From: JBLIAZ01 sp047632015
Lineage (GTDB): Bacteria; Bacteroidota; Bacteroidia; Flavobacteriales_C; GCA-002722245
Length of the DNA: 8,837 nt
Direction of reading: 5' to 3'
NCBI GenBank assembly: GCA_047632015.1
Contig: JBLIBC010000105.1
Coordinates: 1-8,837, forward strand
The translations under genes and the position numbers were made by a program. Shown here piece by piece: positions 1 through 6,882 of this stretch. The stretch's first letter is position 1. Every line of letters starts with the position of its first letter. The notes under the pieces are model-generated. The model was given only the letters and a program-made list of their open reading frames with translations. It was not told the origin of the DNA and made no database searches.

Positions 1-1167
1 ATATTCTTAATCGCATTGACATTTGTAAGTTGTGAAAAAACATTGCCTTCCGCTCCTGAAGAAAACGAATTATTGGATGGTCCAATGGAAGGTTTAACTT
101 CCTCTGAAAAATTAGAGTTTTTTAGAGGCGATGAAGCTTTTGGCGAAACCTTTACTGCTGCAACTGGATTAGGGCCAATATTCGTTGCAAACCAATGTGC
201 CAGCTGTCATCCTGGAGATGGTAAAGGTCACCCTTTTGTGAGGTTTACCCGGTTTGGTCAACCAGATACTGGAGGTAATCAATTCTTGTCAATGGGCGGT
301 CCGCAACTGCAGCAAAAAGCAATTCCTGGTTATCAACCTGAATCACTTCCATCCAACGCACCATCCACTGATTTAGTGGCACCAGCTGTTACAGGCCTTG
401 GATTTTTGGACGCAGTGACGGATGCTTATTTAATTGCGCTTTCTGATCCAAACGATGCTGACGGTGATGGGATCAGCGGTCGTCCACACTACACCAACAT
501 TCCTAGCTACGTTAGTTTACGTCCAAATGCTATTCCGAAAAACGGTAAATACATTACTCGTTTTGGAAAAAAAGGAGCTGCTTACGATTTACTTCATCAA
601 ACCTCAGGAGCGTACAACCAAGACATGGGTGTAACCTCTTTGTTTGAACCAGTTGATCCTTATTCAGGACTGGAAGAGGATCCTGATGTGAGCACACAAA
701 CGATAAACGATGTCGTAGCTTATTTGAAAACATTGAAGGCTCCAGTGCAAAGAGACGTGGACAATGCCGAAGTTGTTGCTGGAAAACAATTGTTTTCGGA
801 AATCCAATGTGGATCATGCCATACTCCGAGCATGGAAACTGGATTTTCACCAATTGGTGCATTATCTTATAAAACCTTTAGTCCTTATACAGATTTACTA
901 TTACATGACATGGGTCCAGGGTTAGACGATGGCTACACTGAAGGACATGCCATGACGTACGAATGGAAAACTCCACCACTTTGGGGATTGGGACTATCCC
1001 TCGAAGCTCAAGGCGGAATTGTTTATTTAATGCATGATGGAAGAGCAACTACTATTGCACAAGCCATCTTGTTACATGGTGGTGAAGCTGAAGGGTCAAA
1101 AGATAAATATTCAGCGCTTTCGGACTTGGAAAAACAACAATTGTTGAGCTTCTTAAAATCACTTTAA
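1..1167 (+). CDS. Di-haem c-type oxidoreductase lipoprotein, DUF1111/DHOR family (5' partial)
   Basis: The frame is open from base 1, so the true start lies outside the window; the TTG at 16 is inside the signal peptide and is not a credible start. Visible codons 1-11 read as a hydrophobic stretch ending in FVSC, a lipobox-like site with the acylated Cys at 31-33. Two haem c motifs are present: CASCH at 196-210 and CGSCH at 808-822. Family-typical stretches include DADGDGISGRPHY (about 460-498), DMGVTS, LLLHDMGPGLDDG, TPPLWGLG and HDGRATTIAQAILLHGGEAE near the C-terminus. These mark the COG3488/DHOR family, distantly related to di-haem peroxidases; its reaction is not established. The protein is expected to be anchored to the envelope and to pass electrons between two haems. 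It starts an operon with a Rieske protein 6 nt downstream. Only the signal-peptide N-terminus appears to be missing. Family assignment is confident; substrate is unknown. Confidence 0.9.
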   Translation: MFLIALTFVSCEKTLPSAPEENELLDGPMEGLTSSEKLEFFRGDEAFGETFTAATGLGPIFVANQCASCHPGDGKGHPFVRFTRFGQPDTGGNQFLSMGGPQLQQKAIPGYQPESLPSNAPSTDLVAPAVTGLGFLDAVTDAYLIALSDPNDADGDGISGRPHYTNIPSYVSLRPNAIPKNGKYITRFGKKGAAYDLLHQTSGAYNQDMGVTSLFEPVDPYSGLEEDPDVSTQTINDVVAYLKTLKAPVQRDVDNAEVVAGKQLFSEIQCGSCHTPSMETGFSPIGALSYKTFSPYTDLLLHDMGPGLDDGYTEGHAMTYEWKTPPLWGLGLSLEAQGGIVYLMHDGRATTIAQAILLHGGEAEGSKDKYSALSDLEKQQLLSFLKSL

Positions 1168-1173
1168 TACCTA

Positions 1174-1614
1174 ATGGAACGTAGAAAATTCATAAAATCA
1201 TGTTGTTACGTTGGGGTTGGGATTCCAATAATAGGTAGTGTTTTAGCTTCATGTGAATCCTTATACTATGCCAAGTCAACAGTGAAATCAAATACACTTG
1301 TCATTCCGTTATCAGAATTCACTCGCGTAGATAAAAACAAAACAAGCAAGCGAAAATTTATACTTGTGCAAACTGACAAACTGAAGTTTCCTGTGTGTAT
1401 TTACCACATGGAAAAGGATGTATATGTCGCTTCTTTACTAAAATGCACCCATCAAGGGTGCGAACTAAATGTGGGTGGAGGAAGATACTCTTGTCCATGT
1501 CACGGCGCTGAATTCTCCAACAAAGGAGAAGTATTGTCGGGCCCAGCAGAATCGAATTTAAAGACTTATAAAACAACCATCAAAAATGAAAATATCATTG
1601 TACACTTATATTAA
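1174..1614 (+). CDS. Rieske [2Fe-2S] lipoprotein with Tat-like signal
   Basis: A 146-aa stand-alone Rieske protein. Residues 3-8 (RRKFIK) form a twin-arginine motif, followed by a hydrophobic segment and a lipobox LASC with Cys27, so it is probably exported folded by Tat and lipidated. Cluster box I is CTHQGC (Cys91, His93 ligands; Cys96) and box II is CPCHG (Cys107, His110 ligands; Cys109). The extra pair Cys96/Cys109 could form the disulfide found in cytochrome bc-type Rieske proteins. The residue after box II is Ala (CPCHGA), where high-potential Rieske proteins have Ser; from family knowledge this suggests a lower reduction potential. A later GPAESNLKTY matches the usual Pro-loop region. 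There is no bc1 cytochrome b nearby, so it probably serves the neighbouring di-haem protein rather than a respiratory bc complex (inference). The gene starts 6 nt after the di-haem stop and its end overlaps the next gene by 29 nt. Confidence 0.9.
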   Translation: MERRKFIKSCCYVGVGIPIIGSVLASCESLYYAKSTVKSNTLVIPLSEFTRVDKNKTSKRKFILVQTDKLKFPVCIYHMEKDVYVASLLKCTHQGCELNVGGGRYSCPCHGAEFSNKGEVLSGPAESNLKTYKTTIKNENIIVHLY

Positions 1615-2833
1615 ACAGCTTGTTGTTGTAACTATACTTTTTGTAGCAATTCAAAGTGCGCAGGCACAAAAGGATTCGTTAATCGCACGGCTACCTGTGG
1701 ATACGGCAACCAGTAAACTGAACATGGACGCGGTCTATAACCGGCCATTCTTAACGATTGCAAAGTCACCTGTAGCCGTTGGTGGATACTTGGAAGCTAA
1801 TTCATTTTATAGCTCGGAAGATGGACTATCTGAGGGTTTGTCCTTTCAAGCAAGACGACTGACTATGTTCTTGTCATCGTCAGTAGGTAAAAGAATTAAA
1901 TTTTTAACCGAAATCGAATTTGAAGAAGGTGGGAAAGAAATAGCCATTGAATTCGCGGCAATGGATTTAACTTTTAATCCTGCATTCAATTTACGTGGTG
2001 GAATTATCATGAATCCAATTGGAGCCTTTAACCAAAACCACGATGGTCCAAAATGGGAATTCATTGAACGACCTGATGTAGGTGTGAACTTATTGCCAGC
2101 TACATGGTCCAATGCAGGGTTTGGAATATTTGGAAAAACATACAGCGGAAACTGGATATTTGGGTATGAGTTATATGCCACCAATGGATTTGATGACAGC
2201 ATCATTGACAACCAAGAAAACAGGACATCTTTAGCGGCAACTAAGGGTAACAGCGAAAGGTTTGAGGAAAGCAGCAATGGAGAGCCTATGTTCACAGGTA
2301 AAATCGCCATTAAAAACAGAAAAATTGGAGAAATAGGTTTATCGTACATGGGAGGATTTTATAATACTTTTAATCCTGACGGGATCCGAATTGATAAAAA
2401 ACGCAGGGTGGATGTTTTTGCAGTGGATATTAACACTACCATCAAAAAAACTGGAACTTACATAGTAGGGGAAGCGGCTATGATTGTAGTTGATGTTCCC
2501 GGAACGTACACTCAACAATACGGAAGGAAACAGTGGGGTGCTTTTATGGATTTGGTACAACCGATTGTAAAAGGAAACTTTATGAATTGGGAAGGAGCAA
2601 CATTAAACCTTGCTGCTCGTATGGATTACGCTGACTGGAATATGGGCACTTTCAACGAAACAGGAACTGATATTGGCGATGACATCGTTGCGGTAACGCC
2701 TGCAATTAGTTTCAGACCATCTAAACAAACAGTAATCAGGTTAAACTACCGATATCAATGGCAAAAGGATATTTTAAATAATCCTGCAGCTAAAACGGCT
2801 ACCTGGTTGTTTGGTTTCAGTACTTACTTTTAA
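1586..2833 (+). CDS. Outer-membrane beta-barrel porin-like protein (OprO/P-type)
   Basis: A 415-aa protein with a clear Sec signal peptide: Lys-containing start, hydrophobic core at about residues 11-22, and predicted cleavage after AQA (residue 27). The mature part is rich in alternating hydrophobic/polar strands with aromatic girdle residues, and ends in a C-terminal Phe (WLFGFSTYF), the usual signature of BAM-inserted barrels. The GGYLEAN opening, the QARRLTMFLSSSVGKRIKF stretch and the overall length resemble the phosphate-selective porin O/P superfamily as seen in Bacteroidota. This is a similarity of pattern, and substrate specificity cannot be read from it. The ATG at 1586 lies inside the Rieske gene, so translation is probably coupled. 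Starting further in would remove the signal peptide. As last gene of the operon it could let a small substrate or metal chelate reach the two redox lipoproteins (inference). Alternative: a generic uncharacterised Bacteroidota barrel. Confidence 0.75.
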   Translation: MKISLYTYIKQLVVVTILFVAIQSAQAQKDSLIARLPVDTATSKLNMDAVYNRPFLTIAKSPVAVGGYLEANSFYSSEDGLSEGLSFQARRLTMFLSSSVGKRIKFLTEIEFEEGGKEIAIEFAAMDLTFNPAFNLRGGIIMNPIGAFNQNHDGPKWEFIERPDVGVNLLPATWSNAGFGIFGKTYSGNWIFGYELYATNGFDDSIIDNQENRTSLAATKGNSERFEESSNGEPMFTGKIAIKNRKIGEIGLSYMGGFYNTFNPDGIRIDKKRRVDVFAVDINTTIKKTGTYIVGEAAMIVVDVPGTYTQQYGRKQWGAFMDLVQPIVKGNFMNWEGATLNLAARMDYADWNMGTFNETGTDIGDDIVAVTPAISFRPSKQTVIRLNYRYQWQKDILNNPAAKTATWLFGFSTYF

Positions 2834-2865
2834 ATAAATATTTAAGTAAAGTTAAGGGGGGTGCT

Positions 2866-2986
2866 AAAAGTTCGATTTATTGAGGCGAACGAGAAATGAA
2901 AAACGCAGCATACATAAGTATGTGAGGCTTTTAATTTTAAAGTTCAACGAAGAAAAATCAATTTTGAGAATTCGCCTTCAATTAAA
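2866..2986. repeat. Structured intergenic element with inverted arms and central hairpin
   Basis: The gap between the two convergent operons (2834-2981) has no gene but has layered symmetry. The outer arms TTTATTGAGGCGAA (2876-2889) and TTCGCCTTCAATTAAA (2971-2986) are complementary apart from two single-base indels. Near the middle is a perfect hairpin CATAC-ATAA-GTATG (2909-2922). AAAGTTC occurs as a direct repeat at 2867-2873 and 2939-2945. The right arm covers the stop codon of the small Cys-rich gene. It could be a dispersed palindromic repeat, a bidirectional transcription end, or both. No canonical GC-rich stem plus T-tract is present, so a standard intrinsic terminator is not claimed. 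Confidence 0.45.
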
Positions 2987-3137
2987 CAGTCCCGCAGTTA
3001 TTCTTTACATCACACCCTGAACAGCCACCTGTGGCACACGAAGAAACAGCTTTCTTACTCGTGAATGTTCGAACCACTTTAACACCAACGAATAAGACGG
3101 TGACAGCTAAAATAAAGTAAGTGATAATTTCTTGCAT
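2982..3137 (-). CDS. FeoB-associated Cys-rich membrane peptide
   Basis: A 51-aa gene found by reading the - strand directly after feoB. Residues 4-22 (IITYFILAVTVLFVGVKVV) form one membrane segment, followed by basic residues Arg23, Lys28 and Lys29. It ends with a short Cys-rich tail: Cys34, Cys39, Cys42 and Cys48, around CATGGCSGC. This matches the FeoB-associated Cys-rich membrane protein family (about 50 aa, encoded just after feoB). The positive-inside rule places the Cys tail in the cytoplasm, where it might bind iron leaving FeoB or play a FeoC-like part; that role is inference. Its ATG is 10 nt after the feoB stop, and an AAAGAACAAG stretch precedes it, so it is almost certainly co-transcribed with feoB. 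The stop TAA lies at 2982-2984 inside the right arm of the intergenic inverted repeat. Confidence 0.88.
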   Translation of the reverse strand: MQEIITYFILAVTVLFVGVKVVRTFTSKKAVSSCATGGCSGCDVKNNCGTV

Positions 3138-3147
3138 AACTTGTTCT

Positions 3148-5601
3148 TTAAATAAAGATAGAACCTATTTGATATACCGCAAAGGAAACAAAATAAGCTA
3201 AACCCGTGGTATAAACCATTGTGAAAATTGCCCATTTCCATCCCCCTGATTCTTTTTTTATGGCAGCAATCACTGCTACACAAGGGAAATAAATAAGGAT
3301 GAATAACATAAAACAATAGGCAATCAAGGGTGAAAAAACTTTTTCTCCTTTTCGCTCGCCGTACTGGTAAGTATGTGATTGTAATTTACTTATCAGTGCC
3401 TCTGAATCTTCAGGTGTATCTTCACCAACTTGGTACAACACACCCATTGTACTCACTACCAATTCTTTGGCAGCCATCCCGGTTACCAAACTTATCCCCA
3501 TCTTCCAATCAAAACCTAGCGGTTGAATAGCTGGCTCAATGAAGTGTCCAATTTTCCCAATATAGGAACCCTCAAATCTTTCAGATTCCTTTTGAATTTT
3601 GAACCTTGCTACCGCGTTTTGATCATGCCCTACCTGAGTTATCAAAGCATCATAATCCTTGGAATAATTAACCTCTCGCGGAAAGTAACCCAATGCCCAA
3701 ATGATAATTGATGCAACCATGATTACACCCCCCATCTTTTTTAAATACTGAAACCCTTTTTCCCACATGTGTGTCATGGTTGACCTCACAGTTGGCAACC
3801 TGTAAGGTGGTAACTCCATTACAAATGGCACTTCCTCCAGTTTAAACAATGTTTTTTTGAATATTACTGCCATTACAATGGATAATAGTATACCAATCAA
3901 ATACATCGAAAACAGAACCGTTCCAGGGTTATCCTGAAAGAAAGCCCCTATCAACAAAATGTATACCGGGAGCCTTGCACTGCATGACATAAATGGGTTG
4001 ATTAACATGGTCAACAACCGGTTGTTTTTACTTTCCAATGTCCTGGTTGCCATAATAGCTGGCACATTACAACCAAACCCCATGACTAGAGGTATAAATG
4101 ACTTTCCATGCAAACCAAGAAAATGCATTAACTTATCCATGATAAAAGCAGCTCGAGCAATGTAACCTGTATCCTCCATTAAAGAAATGAAAAAGAACAG
4201 TATGAGTATGTTCGGTAAAAAAACAATCACCCCACCTACTCCACCAACGATGCCGTCTACCAGTAAATCCCTTAGCATACCAGGACCTAATAATGTGCTT
4301 ATACCATCGCCTAACATAGCTACTAAGCTCTCAATCCATTCCACTGGGTAAGCACCCACGGTAAAAGTACTTTGGAACATCAACCACATGAAAAAGATAA
4401 AAATAGGAAAGCCCCAAAACTTATGAGTAAGCAAAGCGTCTACCCCTTGGCTTTTTTTTCTTTTCCCTTCAGGCCCATCAAAGTAAGTTCCTTTTAAAGC
4501 TCCTGCAATGAATCCATACTTTGCGTCAGTGATGATGGTTTCACTATCGGTGTCCATTTCTTCCTCCAGACGAACAACTTCCTTGTCAGCCTCCTGACGA
4601 ATAGCCTTTATGTTTTTACAAGAACTCACCATCTCCAGAGCATCCTTGTCTCTTTCAATTAATTTTACAGCCAAAAACCTAGACGAAATATTATTGGTAA
4701 GCTTAAAATTATCTTCTTGTCGTATAGCTTGTTGAATTGTCTCAATAGACTTCTCAATGTTCTTTCCATAATTCATGTGGACATGTCTTACCGAAAGATC
4801 CTTGTCTTCATATACTTCAATGGCTTTTTTAAAGAGATCATCAACCCCTTTTCCTTTTGTACTTACTGTTGGAATTATTGGAATCCCAAGCATGTCTCCC
4901 AATTTTTTGTAGTCAAAATTGACTCTCTTCTTTTCCAACTCATCGTACATGTTCAAGGCAAGAATTACCTTAATATCCAAGTCAATTAGTTGGGTTGTCA
5001 AATATAAATTTCGCTCTAAATTGGATGCATCTACCACATTAATTACCACATCTGGATTAAGGTCAACTATGTGTTTACGGACAAATAATTCTTCAGGGGT
5101 ATAGGCAGAAAGTGAATATGTTCCTGGTAGATCCGTTAATGACAATTCGTATCCATCTTGTTTAAATGTGGCCTCATGGGTATCGATAGTCACCCCGCTG
5201 TAATTTCCTACTTTAGCTTTAGAATGAGAAGCCTTGTTGTACAAAGTCGTTTTCCCACAATTAGGATTCCCAACCAATGCAATGTTGATGTTTTTTCCTT
5301 TTTTGGATGCTGTAACTTTAAGTTCGTCGTCGGTAATTACTCCTTCAAATGTGGCTGTAGTTATACCCTTCGCCTCCTCCTTGGTGAGCACTTCAATTAA
5401 ACTCGCTTCACTTTTTCGCAGTGAAACCTCATAATCCATGATTCGATACTGAATAGGATCCCGCAAAGGCGCCCCTTTTACAATGGAAATTTTTTGACCT
5501 TTCACAAACCCCATCTCTAGGATACGTTTCCTAAACGCTCCCCTGCCCTTTACCTTGGTAATGACTGCCTCGTGATGATGCTGTAATTCTGATAATTTCA
5601 T
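3148..5601 (-). CDS. feoB: FeoA-FeoB fusion, ferrous iron transport GTPase/permease
   Basis: An 817-aa inner-membrane Fe(II) uptake protein. Residues 1-73 are a FeoA SH3-like domain (MKLSEL start, RILEMGFVKGQ core) fused in front of FeoB. The G domain has G1 GNPNCGKTT (111-119), G2 around Thr138 in GNYSGVTID, G3 DLPG (157-160), G4 NMYD (217-220) and G5 near PTVSTKG (244-250). A helical guanine-dissociation-inhibitor-like region follows (about 260-345). The membrane part has two gate repeats, with the signature GFGCNVPAIMATRT (508-521, Cys511) and SCSARLPVY (539-547, Cys540), and a late YFPCVAV (Cys774). These Cys positions match those conserved in FeoB. All key motifs are intact, and the length fits Bacteroidota FeoAB fusions. 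AGGAG sits only 1 nt from the ATG, too close for a normal Shine-Dalgarno, but the FeoA N-terminus confirms the start. The Cys-rich partner gene follows after 10 nt, and a 19-bp palindrome lies 8 nt upstream of the ATG. Confidence 0.97.
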   Translation of the reverse strand: MKLSELQHHHEAVITKVKGRGAFRKRILEMGFVKGQKISIVKGAPLRDPIQYRIMDYEVSLRKSEASLIEVLTKEEAKGITTATFEGVITDDELKVTASKKGKNINIALVGNPNCGKTTLYNKASHSKAKVGNYSGVTIDTHEATFKQDGYELSLTDLPGTYSLSAYTPEELFVRKHIVDLNPDVVINVVDASNLERNLYLTTQLIDLDIKVILALNMYDELEKKRVNFDYKKLGDMLGIPIIPTVSTKGKGVDDLFKKAIEVYEDKDLSVRHVHMNYGKNIEKSIETIQQAIRQEDNFKLTNNISSRFLAVKLIERDKDALEMVSSCKNIKAIRQEADKEVVRLEEEMDTDSETIITDAKYGFIAGALKGTYFDGPEGKRKKSQGVDALLTHKFWGFPIFIFFMWLMFQSTFTVGAYPVEWIESLVAMLGDGISTLLGPGMLRDLLVDGIVGGVGGVIVFLPNILILFFFISLMEDTGYIARAAFIMDKLMHFLGLHGKSFIPLVMGFGCNVPAIMATRTLESKNNRLLTMLINPFMSCSARLPVYILLIGAFFQDNPGTVLFSMYLIGILLSIVMAVIFKKTLFKLEEVPFVMELPPYRLPTVRSTMTHMWEKGFQYLKKMGGVIMVASIIIWALGYFPREVNYSKDYDALITQVGHDQNAVARFKIQKESERFEGSYIGKIGHFIEPAIQPLGFDWKMGISLVTGMAAKELVVSTMGVLYQVGEDTPEDSEALISKLQSHTYQYGERKGEKVFSPLIAYCFMLFILIYFPCVAVIAAIKKESGGWKWAIFTMVYTTGLAYFVSFAVYQIGSIFI

Positions 5602-5609
5602 GCTCCTAA

Positions 5610-5628
5610 TTGACTATTTAAAAGTCAA
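5610..5628. promoter_or_regulatory. 19-bp palindrome upstream of feoB, candidate metal-regulator operator
   Basis: TTGACTATTTAAAAGTCAA is symmetrical in 8 of 9 base pairs around position 5619. It ends 8 nt before the feoB ATG. A 19-bp dyad is the usual size of Fur and DtxR-family operators, but the bases do not match the classical Fur box (GATAATGATAATCATTATC) or the TTAGG-type DtxR box. The assignment rests on position, symmetry and the iron-uptake gene it precedes. It could also act in the mRNA as a weak stem covering the ribosome site. Confidence 0.5.
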
Positions 5629-5660
5629 CTGCAAAGCACGGAATAATTAGGGTTAACTTC

Positions 5661-5680
5661 AATACCTCAAAAAAGGTATT
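5661..5680. other. 6-bp stem hairpin in the feoB upstream region
   Basis: AATACC (5661-5666) and GGTATT (5675-5680) are perfect complements around an 8-nt A-rich loop; a further TCA/TGA pairing is possible past a 2-nt bulge. It lies 41 nt after the stop of the 117-aa gene and upstream of feoB, both on the - strand. It may end the upstream transcript or belong to the feoB leader. No U-tract follows on the - strand, so it is not a standard intrinsic terminator. Apart from this and the palindrome at 5610-5628, nothing else clear is seen in the 119-nt gap. Confidence 0.35.
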
Positions 5681-5720
5681 ATTGATTTAGGGACATTAAT
5701 GAACTAGTAGCTTATGAAGA

Positions 5721-6074
5721 TCACGCAAACAAATCCTCATGCTTTGTCCAGTAATCAATTATCGCGTCTTTCATGAGTTTAAGTTGTTCCCCGCCGTTTA
5801 AGGAAGGCAGCTTTTTAAGGTTGTCATAATGAGGCCATCCATCATCATCGTGTCCGGTCAATTTGTAATAACCAAAAGGTGTCAAAAGAGTACAAATGGC
5901 GATGTGCATTAACTCTATCTTTTGCTTTTTTGAAAATTCCATTGGTCCTGTCCCTAATTCCTGCACACCAATTAAAAAAAGAATGGCTTGCATGTCCATT
6001 CCTCCACCAAACTTACTTTCAAAGGAGGACATTACTTCCTTCCATTTGTCTTCAAAAATCACATCAATTGCCAT
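5721..6074 (-). CDS. Conserved-looking 117-aa protein of unknown function
   Basis: A small, acidic, soluble protein with no signal peptide or membrane segment. I do not recognise a named domain, though the sequence resembles a hypothetical protein type I associate with Bacteroidota genomes (memory only). Visible features are a likely helical N-terminus (IFEDKWKEVMSSFESKFGG, 6-24), a hydrophobic helix MQAILFLIGVQELG (28-41), LMHIAICTLLTPFGYY (55-70) and a polar HDDDGWPHYDNLKKLP patch (75-90). The His/Asp content of that patch could suit metal or ligand binding, but this is speculative. It is the last gene of a likely three-gene unit, 31 nt after the crotonase gene. No strong Shine-Dalgarno is seen before the ATG; codon use and composition look like the neighbours. 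It is a real gene by its coding character and operon fit; function is unknown. Confidence 0.75.
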   Translation of the reverse strand: MAIDVIFEDKWKEVMSSFESKFGGGMDMQAILFLIGVQELGTGPMEFSKKQKIELMHIAICTLLTPFGYYKLTGHDDDGWPHYDNLKKLPSLNGGEQLKLMKDAIIDYWTKHEDLFA

Positions 6075-6105
6075 GGTAATAGTGTTGTGTTGGAAAAAAT
6101 CTTTC

Positions 6106-6879
6106 CTATTTAAAATTCGGTTTTCTTTTCTCTAAAAAAGCAGTGGTTCCTTCTTTGAAATCATCGGTACCAAAACAGTCGCCAAACAGCTCAATTTCAG
6201 CATTCAAACCAGTAGAAGAATCACTCCCAATTTGCACTGCTTTAAGTGCTTTTGAAACTGCAAAAGGAGAATTTACAGCTATTTTTCGAGCCAATTTAAA
6301 AGTTTCAGCTAACAAATTTTCAGACGAAAAAACGTGATTTACTAAACCAAAATCAAAAGCTTGTTTAGCACCTATCATGTTGCTACTTAACATTAATTCA
6401 AGCGCTCTTCCTTTTCCTATTAATTTCATGAGTCGCTGCGTCCCTCCATATCCAGGAATTAATCCCAACGACAATTCTGGTAAACCCAATTTTGCGTTTT
6501 CACTTGCCATCCTAATGTGACAACTCATGGCTAGTTCCAAGCCTCCACCTAATGCAAAACCGTTAATGGCTGCTATTGTAGGTTTAGATAAAGCATTTAC
6601 TTTGCTGAACAATAAATCTTGACCTTCTTTGCTTAATTGTTTTCCTTGTTCTTTATTGAATCCTTCAAATTCTTTGATGTCTGCTCCAGCTACAAATGCT
6701 TTTTGCCCTTCACCGGTAAGGACAATCACCCTCACATTAGGGTCATTTTCCAAACCATCCAAACAACTACTGAGCTCAAGTATAGTTAGTTTATTCAAAG
6801 CATTCAAGAACTTAGGCCTATCAATTTTAACCAAGGCTATCTTGTCCTCAATTACTAAAGAAATGTTTTCAAATGACAT
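6106..6879 (-). CDS. Enoyl-CoA hydratase/isomerase (crotonase family)
   Basis: A 257-aa crotonase-fold enzyme, the usual length for a short-chain enoyl-CoA hydratase. The oxyanion-hole segment AGADI is at 64-68, and the second one is in NGFALGGGLELA (106-117). Both Glu residues that act in crotonase water addition are present: Glu115 in GGGLE and Glu135 in LPELSLGLIPGYGGTQRL. With both glutamates kept, hydration of trans-2-enoyl-CoA (as in fatty-acid beta-oxidation or a related CoA pathway) is more likely than a pure isomerase or dehalogenase role. The exact substrate cannot be told. It is cytoplasmic with no targeting signal. It starts 3 nt after the stop of the upstream sugar dehydrogenase gene, so the two are co-transcribed although their pathways are not obviously related. 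No beta-oxidation partner genes occur in the window. Confidence 0.93.
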   Translation of the reverse strand: MSFENISLVIEDKIALVKIDRPKFLNALNKLTILELSSCLDGLENDPNVRVIVLTGEGQKAFVAGADIKEFEGFNKEQGKQLSKEGQDLLFSKVNALSKPTIAAINGFALGGGLELAMSCHIRMASENAKLGLPELSLGLIPGYGGTQRLMKLIGKGRALELMLSSNMIGAKQAFDFGLVNHVFSSENLLAETFKLARKIAVNSPFAVSKALKAVQIGSDSSTGLNAEIELFGDCFGTDDFKEGTTAFLEKRKPNFK

Positions 6880-6882
6880 CGG

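Noticed and set aside
16..18. TTG as start codon of the di-haem protein
   Set aside because: The same frame is open to base 1 with hydrophobic residues, so TTG lies inside the signal peptide and the gene is 5' truncated.
1846..2349. 167-aa - strand frame opposite the porin gene
   Set aside because: It is antisense to a frame with a clear signal peptide and barrel ending; the translation is low-complexity (Ser/Leu/Pro/Ile) with no motif.
2896..2925. Nine-codon leader-like frame in the intergenic element (MKNAAYISM)
   Set aside because: It is far too short and has no downstream same-strand gene to control. The sequence is better explained by the hairpin it contains.
5896..6135. 79-aa + strand frame opposite the 117-aa gene
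   Set aside because: It is antisense to a well-patterned coding frame, has a low-complexity Ser/Phe-rich translation and no family resemblance; it is a shadow frame.
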